Of a DNA stretch of 64,000 bases, positions 24,601 through 35,900 are shown piece by piece. The notes below the pieces were generated by a model. That model was not told the DNA's origin. It saw only the letters and a list, made by a program, of their open reading frames with translations, and searched no databases. The position numbers and the translations under genes were made by a program. Source of the DNA: Saccharina japonica (taxonomy: Eukaryota; Sar; Phaeophyceae; Laminariales; Laminariaceae); assembly GCA_008828725.1 (NCBI GenBank), contig MEHQ01000917.1, positions 1 through 64,000 of the forward strand. The letters run 5' to 3'. Every line of letters starts with the position of its first letter. Position 1 is the first letter of the stretch.

Positions 24601-27600
24601 ACCTTGGTCCAAAGGGAGTCATTTTTCAATACCATGCGACTTCTTCTGAGCGAAGCTTGCGAGCAGCGGCTCGCGCCAAGCCCCTGGACTTGCACGTCTA
24701 CCATACCGTCACATGCGGACACTCCGCTAACACTTAGACAGCCGACAAGACCGGCGTGTTCCAAAATACAGATATAGAACGAACTTCTGTAATGGGTGGG
24801 GGGCGAGTTGCATGGGAGTCGTTAATCCCGGGGTGTGCAGATATTTCGGCACGCTCTTGTAGGCCGAGTTTTGTACATGAATTGGAGGCACTTTTTTATG
24901 TGCCTTGACTATGACGGTGGACGTTTTTTGCTTTGAGCATTGCTGGACAAAAAGGGGTCACCCGAACCACATCCATGAACATCAGACCAAAAGCCTATCC
25001 CAAACAACAATCTGAACCGCTTTCGTACACTTGTCGGGGCTAAAAGCTGCCTGCATGGACGCCGAGATGCCGTCTTTCGGGGAGTGTAGACTTGAGACTT
25101 TCATTCATGCCCCACGTAGACGTTTTTCTGCGCAAAAAACACTTTTGGAATGGTTTGTTAGAGAACGTGTGTAGCGAACCATTTTGCTGGCCAGGATTGT
25201 TTTTTGACAGGCGCGCTTCCTGTGAAATAAGGGCAAAGCGGTAGGATTGTAAATCAACTAAAGCATTTACTTGTAGTGCTTCAAGGCGGGGGTCGTAAAA
25301 TTGGGTAATAACACACACAAGTAGATAGACGCTGTCCATGACAAAGTGGTAATTTATGACGTGAACGTCAAAGCAGAAGGAAAAACTTGGCTTACCCTAA
25401 ACACAATGAGCTCAACGACGACACATGCGTACGTCCATTCCACTTACATCGTGGTGGGTACTGCCTTCTGCGACTGCACATTGTGTCGCGTGCAAATCTT
25501 CCGACGAGTTGTGGTGCAGCAGCGTGTCTTCCATCGAAGAATGGTCCCCACACGTAAGCCTGTTCGGCTGATGGGGATTGTAGCACAATGCTGGCGTCGT
25601 GATCGCGCACCGATGTCCGTACATCTTCTCGTGTTCCTCGCAGAACCTTCCCAGCCCGCGAAGAAACGGAGGTCGTATTAAACGTGACGAGGGTACCACC
25701 CACGTATCATACGCTCTTGGACATTGTTTTGAACTACCTAATGTTAAAGTGCACTCCTTCGTAGGCGGTGCCCTTCTCTTTTTTTACCCAGTGGGTTTGC
25801 TTGCGCCACAAAATCGAGCAATTTTTGGTCAGCACAGTCCGAAGTGCGTTCATACGTCGGATTTCCTCCTCACCTTCCATTTTCCAGGGAACGTGTGTCC
25901 TTCAAAATATAGCCTTTATAATTGAAACCAAAACTGCATGTATACCTCCCTCCCGTTACAGGGTGTATTCGACACAACTTTGACTCCGCAGGTAAAAAGA
26001 CTCTTCTCGCGTCACTATCCTCACCTTTCCCCGCCCAACCCGAGGAGGTCCAACGGACAGTCGTAAAACCGTGTACTTGAGGAGTCGCGTGGCAGTAACC
26101 CCGCTCACAACGGCAGCCTGCACAGAGGACCCGGATCCCTCACGCGCGATGCCCTGTCTGCACGTGCCGCACGAATGCCCTGTATATCCGGCGTTCGCCC
26201 ACATCGTTTGCGATACGCGCTTCACTATAAAGAGCAGCCCCGCGCAGTCGGCTCTCCCAGACTGCAGCCCCCCGCAGTCGGTTGGCTCAGATTGCCCCCC
26301 TGCCGGCCCAATCAGGCCCACTTCCTTCGGGTCCTTCGCCACGAGGGTCTGGCCAACCGGTGGGAACCACAGACACGGCCCTGCGCCAACACCGTGCGGG
26401 ATTGGTGGGCAGGGTTGTTATCGATCCCGAAAAACAAGAACTCACTGTAACAGATATCGACAGCAAGAGAGGGCGCAAGCAAGGGGCGTTCGATTTCACG
26501 GGTTGACCGTGGCCAAAAAAAAAAAAAAACACGTGCCCGAAAAACTAAACGACGTCAATGTGCGAAAACAAACACGATTGATTTACGTATTCGTACCTGT
26601 ACGAGTTCCATGCCAACTGCGATTCTCATGGGCTGTGTGCCTTGTGGGACTCGTCCTGCATCTCGAAAGTTATCAGCCCAAATCACATACACGACGCGCA
26701 CGCACGTAAAAGCGACCTGGCTTCACCTGTTAGCGCACTGGGTCTTCATATGCGTGTCTGCGCTTTGCCTGAGCGGGGCGAACACGTCCGACCACGCCGC
26801 AATTTTGTAATTTGGACAATGACGCCATACACTGCAAGTAGATAAGCTTCGGTTGCTGGCGCTCGAGCCCTCGCCTCCTGCCGACCGTACTTCCGGCTAA
26901 ACGACTGACACGCGTTTAGCGCCAAAATGCCCGTTTCTTCTCCAAGAGTATGGATTAGGTTTATGGTAATCAGACTGCTGTGGACTTCTCATTTGACAAA
27001 TCCTACGATGCGGTTCGGACGCTGGAATGGTCGCCGTAAGGTTTTGTGCGATTGAAGGGGCGACGCAGCCAGCCGTACAGCACCTCACCGCCAAAACAAA
27101 CAGAACCGTAATAATGCCTGGAAAATTACGACGGTGCGGTGCGGTGGCCAAGCGTGTCGGGGACAACAAAACAGGGGTGCCATAGTCCATGCCGATACAG
27201 ACTCGACAAGCGCTGTTGGTTTGAGCAAACGGCGCTCCTCTCAGGCTTACGTGTCGCACACCATTGGGATCTGCTGAACAAGACTCACCGACACCTTGAC
27301 GGTGTTTGAGGACAGTCAGGAGTAACCAGCACTCCAGTAGAATTATACCAGTAAGCCTCGGCGTAGCTTCCCCTCTCCCCCCGCGTACGGCGTCGTTGTG
27401 CGCTTTTGCGATCGTCTCGAAACTCGCCCTGTTCGTTGCATTGGACAGCCAGATCACCGTAGTTTAAACATATCCAAAGATTGTGTCTGTTAATGGAGTG
27501 TTTCAGGGAAAAACATATATCACGCACGAAAAAATGTATTTCTTTGGTATCATACGTCTGTACTCTGTACAACAAGCCACCAACATGGAATACAGTGAGA

Positions 27601-28398
27601 CGATGGAGGGGGTATCCGCTCTCGGGAATTTCAAGTGCTTGAGCTTGCAATGGCATCCGATTCGAAAGCGCTCCAAGGAACGAAGAGACGGTTGGTAACT
27701 CTGTATATGGTGAGTGTTAACCACTGTATATGTATGGTCCCGCTGCAGATTTATGCGCACCTCGTCTTGCACTGAATGATGGCCACATCGGTCAAGTAAG
27801 CGGTAGAGATTATCACTTTCCCGGACATGGACGCGATGTAAAGAGGTACTTTCCCGTCCGCCCACGCGTCGAAGAGGTGAAAATGGCAGGCTTTGTCGCC
27901 AAAGTCGTCTGCCGTCACACGCTTGCCAAGGTAGTACCGACTACCGCAACCCTCTCTGCAAATTTTCACCGCATGCCTAGTGTCAAAGCACTCGTTACGG
28001 TCGTAGACGGTTGCCTCCATGAAGTGCACCTGAAGCCTTTCACCGCAGCATGTTTTCTCGTCCGACGCGAAGCAGCTGCGACCGTACGCAGGAGTGACCC
28101 CCCCAATCGAGGGCGGGGACGACGCCCGGAACGCTGTGAGGACATCCGCCACCTTTCCTCCGTCGTACAGGTCGGTGAGGTACTTGAACTGCTTCCAAGT
28201 TAGGTCAAACTGCCCCCGGAAGGTCGTTTCTAGACGCCTGATCTGAGTCAGATTCGTGAGCCCGCCGCCTTTGGTTGTCTCTATACTCCGGAGGCGAGCC
28301 AAAGCTTGAAGCATGGCCAGAACGTGCTGTGGTTCTAGGCCGTGTAGTGGGCTTTCCGGAGTCGACGACGCCCTAGCCAACGCTTCCCAGAGCGTCAT
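21617..28398 (-). CDS. KDZ-like transposase with N-terminal cysteine cluster, intron-containing, both ends unresolved
   Basis: Exons seen on the minus strand: 27761-28398, 27289-27428, 26025-26179, about 25462-25646, 22883 to about 23130, and 21617-21771. The first carries a cysteine cluster (TCCGE... ICREGCGSRYYLG), then a hydrophobic segment, YLTDVAII. The second continues ASFETIAKAHN...ECWLLLTVL. The third has HSCGTCR...VQAAVVSGVTA and the fourth RFCEEHEKMYGHRCAITT. The fifth reads CCGIVAGI...GILFSDFACRRRRHL and the sixth FHYQNHDGTDCHELCSP...FKWNDTMAESNHAFISG. This order matches CxC-cluster KDZ (Kyakuja-Dileera-Zisupton) transposases, including the D-A-C and HxxNH...N-T-AE positions. Junctions 1-2, 2-3 and 5-6 join in phase (KTR|ASFE; VG|HSC; VDR|FHY). 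Exons between 23.2 and 25.4 kb, the start and the C-terminus are not resolved. It could be a mobile element or a domesticated gene. Confidence 0.6.
23488..23513. repeat. (TA)n microsatellite
   Basis: About eleven TA units lie inside the KDZ-like locus, in an intron. Confidence 0.8.
24320..24380. repeat. (CCCGA)n/(TCCGA)n microsatellite
   Basis: Roughly ten pentamer units, CCCGA alternating with TCCGA, follow a stretch rich in CGGGTCAGG. It lies in an intron of the KDZ-like gene. Confidence 0.8.
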
Positions 28399-31300
28399 TG
28401 GGCCGGGCTCACTGCTCGCCGGCCCTTGGCGGACACGGACCTCGCTGGGAAAGAGCGGTGGGGATTACAGTGTCAACAATGAATGTTACAGAAGGGCTAA
28501 GAACCAGGCACAGTGTTTCGATGGTCTACTTTGGCCGACAGGAGGAGAGCAGAAGATAACCACGAATATATTATTACCACTATTTGTTGCATTAGACGAG
28601 AACACGTTTGTTTGGTTTCCATACTCGTGGCGAAATTTGGTGCAAGCAACTGGGAAATCCTTCCATCTTCCTAGAGGGCTCATCCTTTGACGAAATGGTG
28701 TGCGGAAGATGAGAGGTGTGGGACCGACGGTCTGCAAGAAACTGAGCGAAACCGCGATTTCTACAACTACTACTGTAGTAGGTGTAACGCGAAAAAGGCA
28801 ACAAAAATGAGACTTATACTTTGAAGTACACATGATACACACCAGCATCGCTCAGTATTGAGTTGTGACACAGCCCACAGCAGCAGACAGTAGCGCAGCA
28901 GTGCGTTACGCACAGCACAGAGCAACACAGCAGCGGGAAGGCAATGGTGCCTGGGCGTTCGGAGCAATAGCCACAAACATTGTGCTGCGTCATCCTGCAT
29001 TATTAGTGACTGAGCTAGAAAATAGTGGCAAAGGGTTTGCTCTGCGTAATCGGCCGTTGGCTGCTGTACGTTCAAAATGGTTGTAAAGAATATTTGCTTT
29101 CCGTGATCTGGTGTTGCGACGGCTGTGCGTTCGAAAGGAGTGCCAGGAGCGGCGAATGATGTTGGCGGCTGTGTCTTCGAAGGGAGGTCCAGGAACGGCT
29201 ATACGTAAAGCAAAAAGAGTGGAAATATGTTACTACGTAAATACACATAAATCGCTTTATAAAGTACACCACCACAAAAGACCCCGTTGGTACATTCGGC
29301 AAAATGTTTTCCTGGTGCCAGGTATCAGGTAATAATACATACCTGGTACCTGGTACGTAACAGTTTTACTCGCCAAAAAAAAAAGCAAACGAAACAGCTA
29401 CTTCTGTGTCCGCGGTGTGTTCGGATGTTGTTGCGACAGATCTTACACCCGCGCCCTAAACCGCGCCGATGACCTAAATCCGGTAGGAAAAAAAGTATGC
29501 CAGAGCTGATTTTCGCAGGCTGTAAACCCTCGCTTGTCACCATCGCGGCTGTGCGAATATATAAGTCCCGACGCTATCGCCGCCGGCCAGTGTGTGGGAG
29601 AAATACACCACCCATCATGGGAAGACAACCGTACAGACAGGTTCTTGGCGCGCACTCAGAGTTCAGACGAGCCGTCAGGTGTATTATATCAGCCTTTTTT
29701 CTTGGAGGTTGCCGGGGCGCGAGGTTCGAACAACGAGAAGGTCTGACGCGTGACCCTCAACCCTTCATTCAGCGTGTTGGCAGCCACTATTAAACAGGAA
29801 CCGCGAAGCCCATCGTAGTATACGAAGTAAAATACCAGGTAGGATTTAGACTTTGGGACATCACCCGCGCAGCACTACAGTACTTGTTTGTAGAAAATAC
29901 GACCATAATAATCAGCAGTTCATCGTATCTGTTACCAAAATGCTTTCGGGTTTCAACCATTTTTTATTCATCAACAAAGCGGGATAATGCAAAGCAACTC
30001 TACTGCTGTATGTCTTGACTCTCCTTTTATAAAGCAGATTTTGAACCCGCAAGGGAAAATGAATCGGACCAGTTCGACAGCAAGCAATCGTTCCAAGTGC
30101 AATTCATCGGAAGTTTTCTTCCTGGCGCCCAGAATGATCAAGGTCGCCGTTAGAAATAGGTGCTATTAATAGAACAGATTGGTGTAAAAACAAACATGCG
30201 GTTTGGTCTACATAATAAGATGGGTTTTTTTTGCCTCCAGCGAAATGATCAATTTTGAAAGGGAAATGGTGATGGTAAAAGGGGGAACACCGGTCGTTGT
30301 TCTGCTGTGGGTCTGTTCTCGGGGCTAGTCAAAACAGATTCACGGCGGAACTTCGAGGCTGTCGAGAGCGGCCAGAAAGGGGTATATGCCTTCGGTCAAA
30401 TGAGAGGAAACCCTAATCAAAAGGGGGTGATGCAAAACATATCGTACGTAGGATTGCGGGGGCATACCCCCACAAAAGCAAATTGGTCAAAAAGGGGGGA
30501 ATCCTTGCACCCCCTCCTGCGCCACGGTACCGTTAGCCCCAATAACGTGCCGGAAAAAATGAAAATAAAAGTGTGTGCGTGCTCGGCACGGGCTGCGGGC
30601 TGCGGGCGTCTTGGCAGCGCATCAGAGTGTCATTTGAGGCAGACTGGGGCACGCGCGGGCACCTGCTGCGGGCCAGCTTTCCCTATACCTCCGATTGGAT
30701 TAAAAAATGGGGGTATAACCCCCCCCTACAATGTTCCGTCCCTGCATTGCAGGGGTGGGAGGGTCTATGGTCATACGACTTCGGCCATGCATGAAAATGA
30801 AGTACACCCCCCCCCCCTTGACAATTTCTCATTTTAAAACCAGAAAGCGTACAACTACTACTACTGTCGTCTCCGTGGGCAAGATTCTGAAACCTGCCCC
30901 AAGCTTTAACTATTACACCGGTATATGGTTGCAAGAGTTGCAAAATGTTTGGTGGCCGGCCCGTCGCTAAACTCTGAAAAGCTACACATATGGATCAAGG
31001 TGGTTGGTGGACCCCTCCGGCAGCTAATTTTACGCCCAGGGTCAGTTTGAAGGGCTCAGATCCGGGTGGGACCGATCAGGTCGGTGTGGGATCAGGGTGC
31101 CAAGCGGAGGCACAGCAGTAGCAGCACCAGTTTGGGCGCAGGTTTTAGGATCTCGCCCGGGGGCGAATATCTGTACGACAGATACAGCAGTATAATTTAC
31201 CGTATTTAGGCGTTTTTTTTCAAGCACCTTTTGTCCAATTGGCCGTAGTTGAACATATTTTAGGCCCTTTTTCCTATTCGCCATAGTCGAAAACAAATAT

Positions 31301-32972
31301 TATTATTAATAGGCACCTTTTGCTCTTCACTGCCCCGGTACACCAGGTACATTGTATATTATGGAACATGGCAAAAAGGGGTACATCCCCCCAAATCATT
31401 GACTGAAAGGGGGACACTGCATTTCGCGGGCGGAGAAAGGTTCTCGATACGTATGATACATATAGATAGGAGGTCGTCAACATCAATCCAACGGCCCAGC
31501 ATGATATGTGCGCTTCCATATAATGGTAAACTGCTGCAATACAGCAGTATTAACGAGACACGAGATGATGTTCAAATGCACGTACATTCGTACTCGCAGG
31601 ACCTTTGTATTTGCTTCGTTTTTACAGAAAAATGTTGAAATGCGTCAGCTGTGAGTACGATCAATTGAACGGTTATTTGGTATTTTGGTCATACATATAG
31701 CCGCAGCGGCGCAACGTACGAGTAGTCTACAGTACGTAGTGTTGGTCAGCTTCAAATGCTACTATTCATAGCATTGATACCCGAGTTCAAATCCAACAGT
31801 GGTGAGATTTTGACTTTTTTTTCAAAAATAAAAAGGAAGTGCTGATGAGAGCGCCTTCGTAGCGTGGGCATAGGCGGAATTCGACGCGAGTCGACGAGGA
31901 AAGAAAGTGCTGAAATCTTCTTACGATAAAAATGTAAGGCAAGTACCGTAGCAGGTAGTGGGGAGGGAAGAGAGGAGCCTACTTAGTGACCCCGGATCTG
32001 AGTTTCGACTACGAAAGAGGGGGAGAGAGAAAAGAAGGGTGAAGATGCAGAGAGAAAAAAAAACATGCACGCACGCAGACCTGAACGGGTGAATCAAGAA
32101 CCAACCAACCTACCAGTCAACCAGACAAACCTGCCTGGCGTCATGGCTCACCTCTGCAATGTATGTTAGTGTCTTGAACACTCTTGTGAGTATCGTCTCG
32201 CTCCGAGGACTCAGTGGGGAGCAAGCACGGGCGGGTAAATAGTAAACTCGTGGGACGGACAAAGTGTGAAGCAGCAGCAGCAGCAGTGTTCTTGCAGTCG
32301 TTATATATAGTTGCATCAGCCCTCGCAAACATTAGTTACCGACGGAAAGGGAAATAAGCTGACAGTCCCGCCAGCTGGATGCTGTACGAAGCGAGAGCAG
32401 AGCAGGGTGGACGAAAGGTTGAGGTCCGTGCCGAGCTTGGCGCCAAGGACATAACGACTCCCAAGACCTACCACTTGGCCGGTGTGTGCAGACGCGCAGA
32501 CATTCAAATGGCTGTTGTATAGTGCGATACCTGCCTCTACTTTAGTTGCGTCGAATGCATGCCGATTTGCGTGGGTACTTTTGTATTTGTTTTGTTTTGA
32601 ACGACCAAATGACGTCGTGACTGCTGCCTGTGGCGCGCTTGCACATGCCAAGAATACTCGTATCAGCGGACAAATGACATCCATAGGACTGCTGCTGTAA
32701 CGCCCACGATGCCTGATTGAAACGTTGAAAAGGGGTGTGCCATTGTTCCTCCATGTCCCTAATGCGACGAAGCGCCCATTATTCCTGGTCCTTGAGGAGG
32801 AAAATAAAGACATGCCATTGAAAGCTCACCAGCCCTCGCTTCTTCGCTGTCTGGCATGTACGTACGTACATATTCCTTTGCTTTTGTACCTTTGAAAGAA
32901 GCGGTGCATGGTATTCATATACATGTAACCGAGGAAGGGCCCTGAAGTAGACCCCCCATCACAGGCAGCACA
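28399..32972. other. Spacer between the KDZ-like gene and the ERMARD-like gene (divergent); no gene recognised
   Basis: The two flanking genes are transcribed away from each other, so promoters of both should lie here. I see no convincing core promoter. The stretch contains CAG-rich sequence near 28870-28950 and one poly(C)-tailed repeat at 30727-30818. Three exact TACAGCAGTA/TACTGCTGTA motifs lie at 30001, 31183 and 31540. The 5' exons of the KDZ-like gene may extend into its left end. Confidence 0.4.
30727..30818 (+). repeat. Poly(C)-tailed dispersed repeat, 3' fragment
   Basis: The fragment keeps only the last 90 bases of the family (CATTGCAGGGGTGGGAGGG, GGTCATACGACTTCGGCC) and ends GAAGTACACC plus an eleven-base C-run. 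The 5' side is truncated, as in many retroposed repeats. Confidence 0.8.
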
Positions 32973-35900
32973 ATGGACATCAACGAGAGCAGAAGCAGCC
33001 GCAATAGCAGCAACGTCAACAGCAGCAACAACAGCAGCAGCAGCAGCTTTGAGGCAGACTTCTTCGCTTCCAGCCCCTTCCTCGTCAGCCTCGCGGCCTT
33101 CGTCCACCGACAGCTACGACTACTCCTAGGGGGAGGCGATCGCGACGACGCGCCTCCTGTTCCTTCCGAAGGCAAGCCGACCACCCTTACCTCTCTGTCG
33201 CCCGAGGTCCTCGGCCGGCTGCTACATGTCAACAGGGAAGCAGCGGCAGCTCGTACAGAACGTCAACACCCCAGGAAAGGGCTGGGCCCAGCCGCCGCCA
33301 CCGCCGCCGCCGCCATCGCCACCCCTGCCGTGGGCGACTACGACGACAAACCAGAATTTTCTAGGGGAAAATCCATTGTCCGCAAGGACGCGAGCGTGGA
33401 CTGGCCACGGGTCGGGATAGCTTCGACCTCGGAGGGAGGAGAAGAAGCGACCCTCGCCGAGGGCGCTCGCCTCGCCGTCTTGTGCCACGAGGCGCTGCAA
33501 CGGCAGCGGCAAATTCCGTCCTCGCAGGCGCAATGGATGGGCGGACGACTTGAGAGGGCGGTCTCAGGACCTAGCAGGCTTCCCTTCTCGCGGGCCTTAC
33601 AGGGAGTGGTGGAGAGGATCGTGCGCGGGGGGGGCTCCTCTTCCCTCTCCAACAATGAGCAGGAGGGGGAGAAGGAGGAGGTCTACGCGGCTCTCTGTGT
33701 CTGTCTCGCGATTCTGGAACGGGCGCTGTACGACATACACCACGGGGCGAGCGGGAGGCCGGGCGAGTCTTGCGGAACGACGACGAGTGCCGGTGTTACC
33801 CGTGCCGCCGCCGCCGCCACCGCCGCCGAGGGGTGCGCAGGAGGCGATATTGGCGACAGCGTTGACAGCAGTAGTGGTGATGTTGGTGGCGTTAGTGTTG
33901 ATGATGAAGATCTCGGAGGTGGAGCGGCTCGACCTGCGATGATTCTAAGGGATCTGATCGCCACGCCAGAGGTGAAAGCGGCTCTCCCGGAGCAGATGCT
34001 GGCGGTTCTGCGGCTTCTTCTTCTGCCTCTGGGTTTCAACATCCGTAACCTCGTGGTGAGTGAGGGGAGGAGGGGACAGGTCTTTGGGTTCAGCGCAAAG
34101 CTGCCCAGGTTTATGCGGGCATGGTTTCGTGTTTCCGTCCACAGTCAGACATACCGGTATATGCGGAGTGTGGTTGGTTTGCTGCCCTCGAAAAGAAACG
34201 CCTTCGGGAGTTTCATGCCTTAATAATCACCCGACCTAAGTAAATCGATTTCGACAGGGTACATACGGCGGAACCGCAACCAAGCGCTACACAATGCCGC
34301 TCTGGTTCCGTCGGATGCACTGTTAAAAGGTGGCTTTGGCGGAAGTACTGTTGTAAGTTCCTCGTACTGCCGTTGTAATTAACTTGAGCGCCGCTTTCGT
34401 GCACCTCCTCTCGTGACCCGAACGTGAATTTTGACGACATCCTAGCTGCACTCTACATCGTACACGGTGCGTTGTCGGCTGGGTAGTTGTGACCCCGGGG
34501 GCTGCTAGTTCAAACGAATCAAGCGTATTTAGGCGAGACCTTTTTCTTGTCTTGCTGTAAGAGCGAAAACAACACCCTTGGCTCGAATCACCGCGTGCAG
34601 TTAAACTCTCGTCTTTTATGGAGGCAACTTCTTGTCTGCATTGCAGGAAAAATGCAACCCTGTAACGAGCTATTCCATCGTCCGTTGCACCCTCCCCCGC
34701 TGCTCTCCTCGACCCCGCGTGCGCGCCTCATGCCGGCAGTGGCACGGATTTCTGGCGCCCCACGAACTGCCGACGGAACTCGCCTCGCTCGTGCTCACGG
34801 TCACAATCAGCATTTCGGATTATGTGGCACGCGACAGCGACGACAGCGACCCGAGCTTGCCGCGCGTCGAGTCGCCGATCGCGGGCGACGCTTACGCCTC
34901 TCCGGAGCCTGAACCACCGTCGACTGCCGATGGTGGCGTTGCGTCCGAGACAGCAGGCACCCCAGTTGGGGTCGACGCGAGCGTCTACCTCGGGCGAGAC
35001 TTGGAGCCAGCACAAGTTGTAAACGAGCGGTCGGAAAGCCGCAGGGCGAAAACCAACGACCAGTGTTCCCGCGACGACGACGAAGCACCGCCTCCCCTGC
35101 GCCCGCCCTCGCTCTTGCCTCCACCTGCAGAAAGCCTTGCCTTTCCAGCGTGGGAGCTGAGCTCGTTCGATGACCGCCTCAGGTGCCCGGAGGCCCTCAG
35201 CTCGGCGGTGGAGTCGCTGCTAGACGAGAAGCAGCGGGGGGGGCTGAGCGCGCTTGTACGGCGCTCCGCGTTCGTGCTGCCCGGGCGGGAAGGCATGGTG
35301 CTGTCAGCTCTGCGGGCGCTCGCGGAGGGGCGGCAGGCTTTCTTCTTGGTCGCGATACTGCCGGTCTTGGAGCACGGGCTCCGGTGCCTCTTCGCCTGCG
35401 CAAACGACTCCCCGGCGCACCTCTTCGCGCAGCTGCGGCAGTACTACTCAACCTTGGACGGGGTGAGATTGTTTTTCGTTCAAAGTATTCGCTGGAACGG
35501 GGGAGATTAACACTTTGTCGCGGTGCGTAGTTATTTTTATGTAGAGCGAATGCAGGAATCGAGCGCCTTCAAGGCGCGCTTTGCCGCACACATATTTTTG
35601 TTCGCAAATCCTTACTCGAAACGGGGCCTGCTTGCCTGTGATACCCGTGTCGCTTTCAGAGTTTCGCGAGAGCTATATATGTTCGACGCAACGTCTTGAG
35701 AAAAGACCGGCGTAGCGAAGCTTGGGCGTCGACACGCTAAATTCCCGCTCGACATCCCCTGTTCCACCTTTTCCTTTGTAACATGCAGTTCGGGCAGCGG
35801 GCGAGGCACCAGCTGCTGCTGGACCAAGAGATGAGCGGCTGCCCCGGTCAGCCGAACCTTCTCCTGGCCGCTCTCGGCCCCGGCCTCTCCGCGTGCCTCC

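Noticed and set aside
31735..31812. tRNA-like segment: a 6-bp anticodon-like stem, an AGTTCAAATCC T-loop-like string and a following T-run
   Set aside because: The T stem and acceptor stem do not pair and the D arm is not recognisable. It may be a chance match or a distant tRNA-derived relic.
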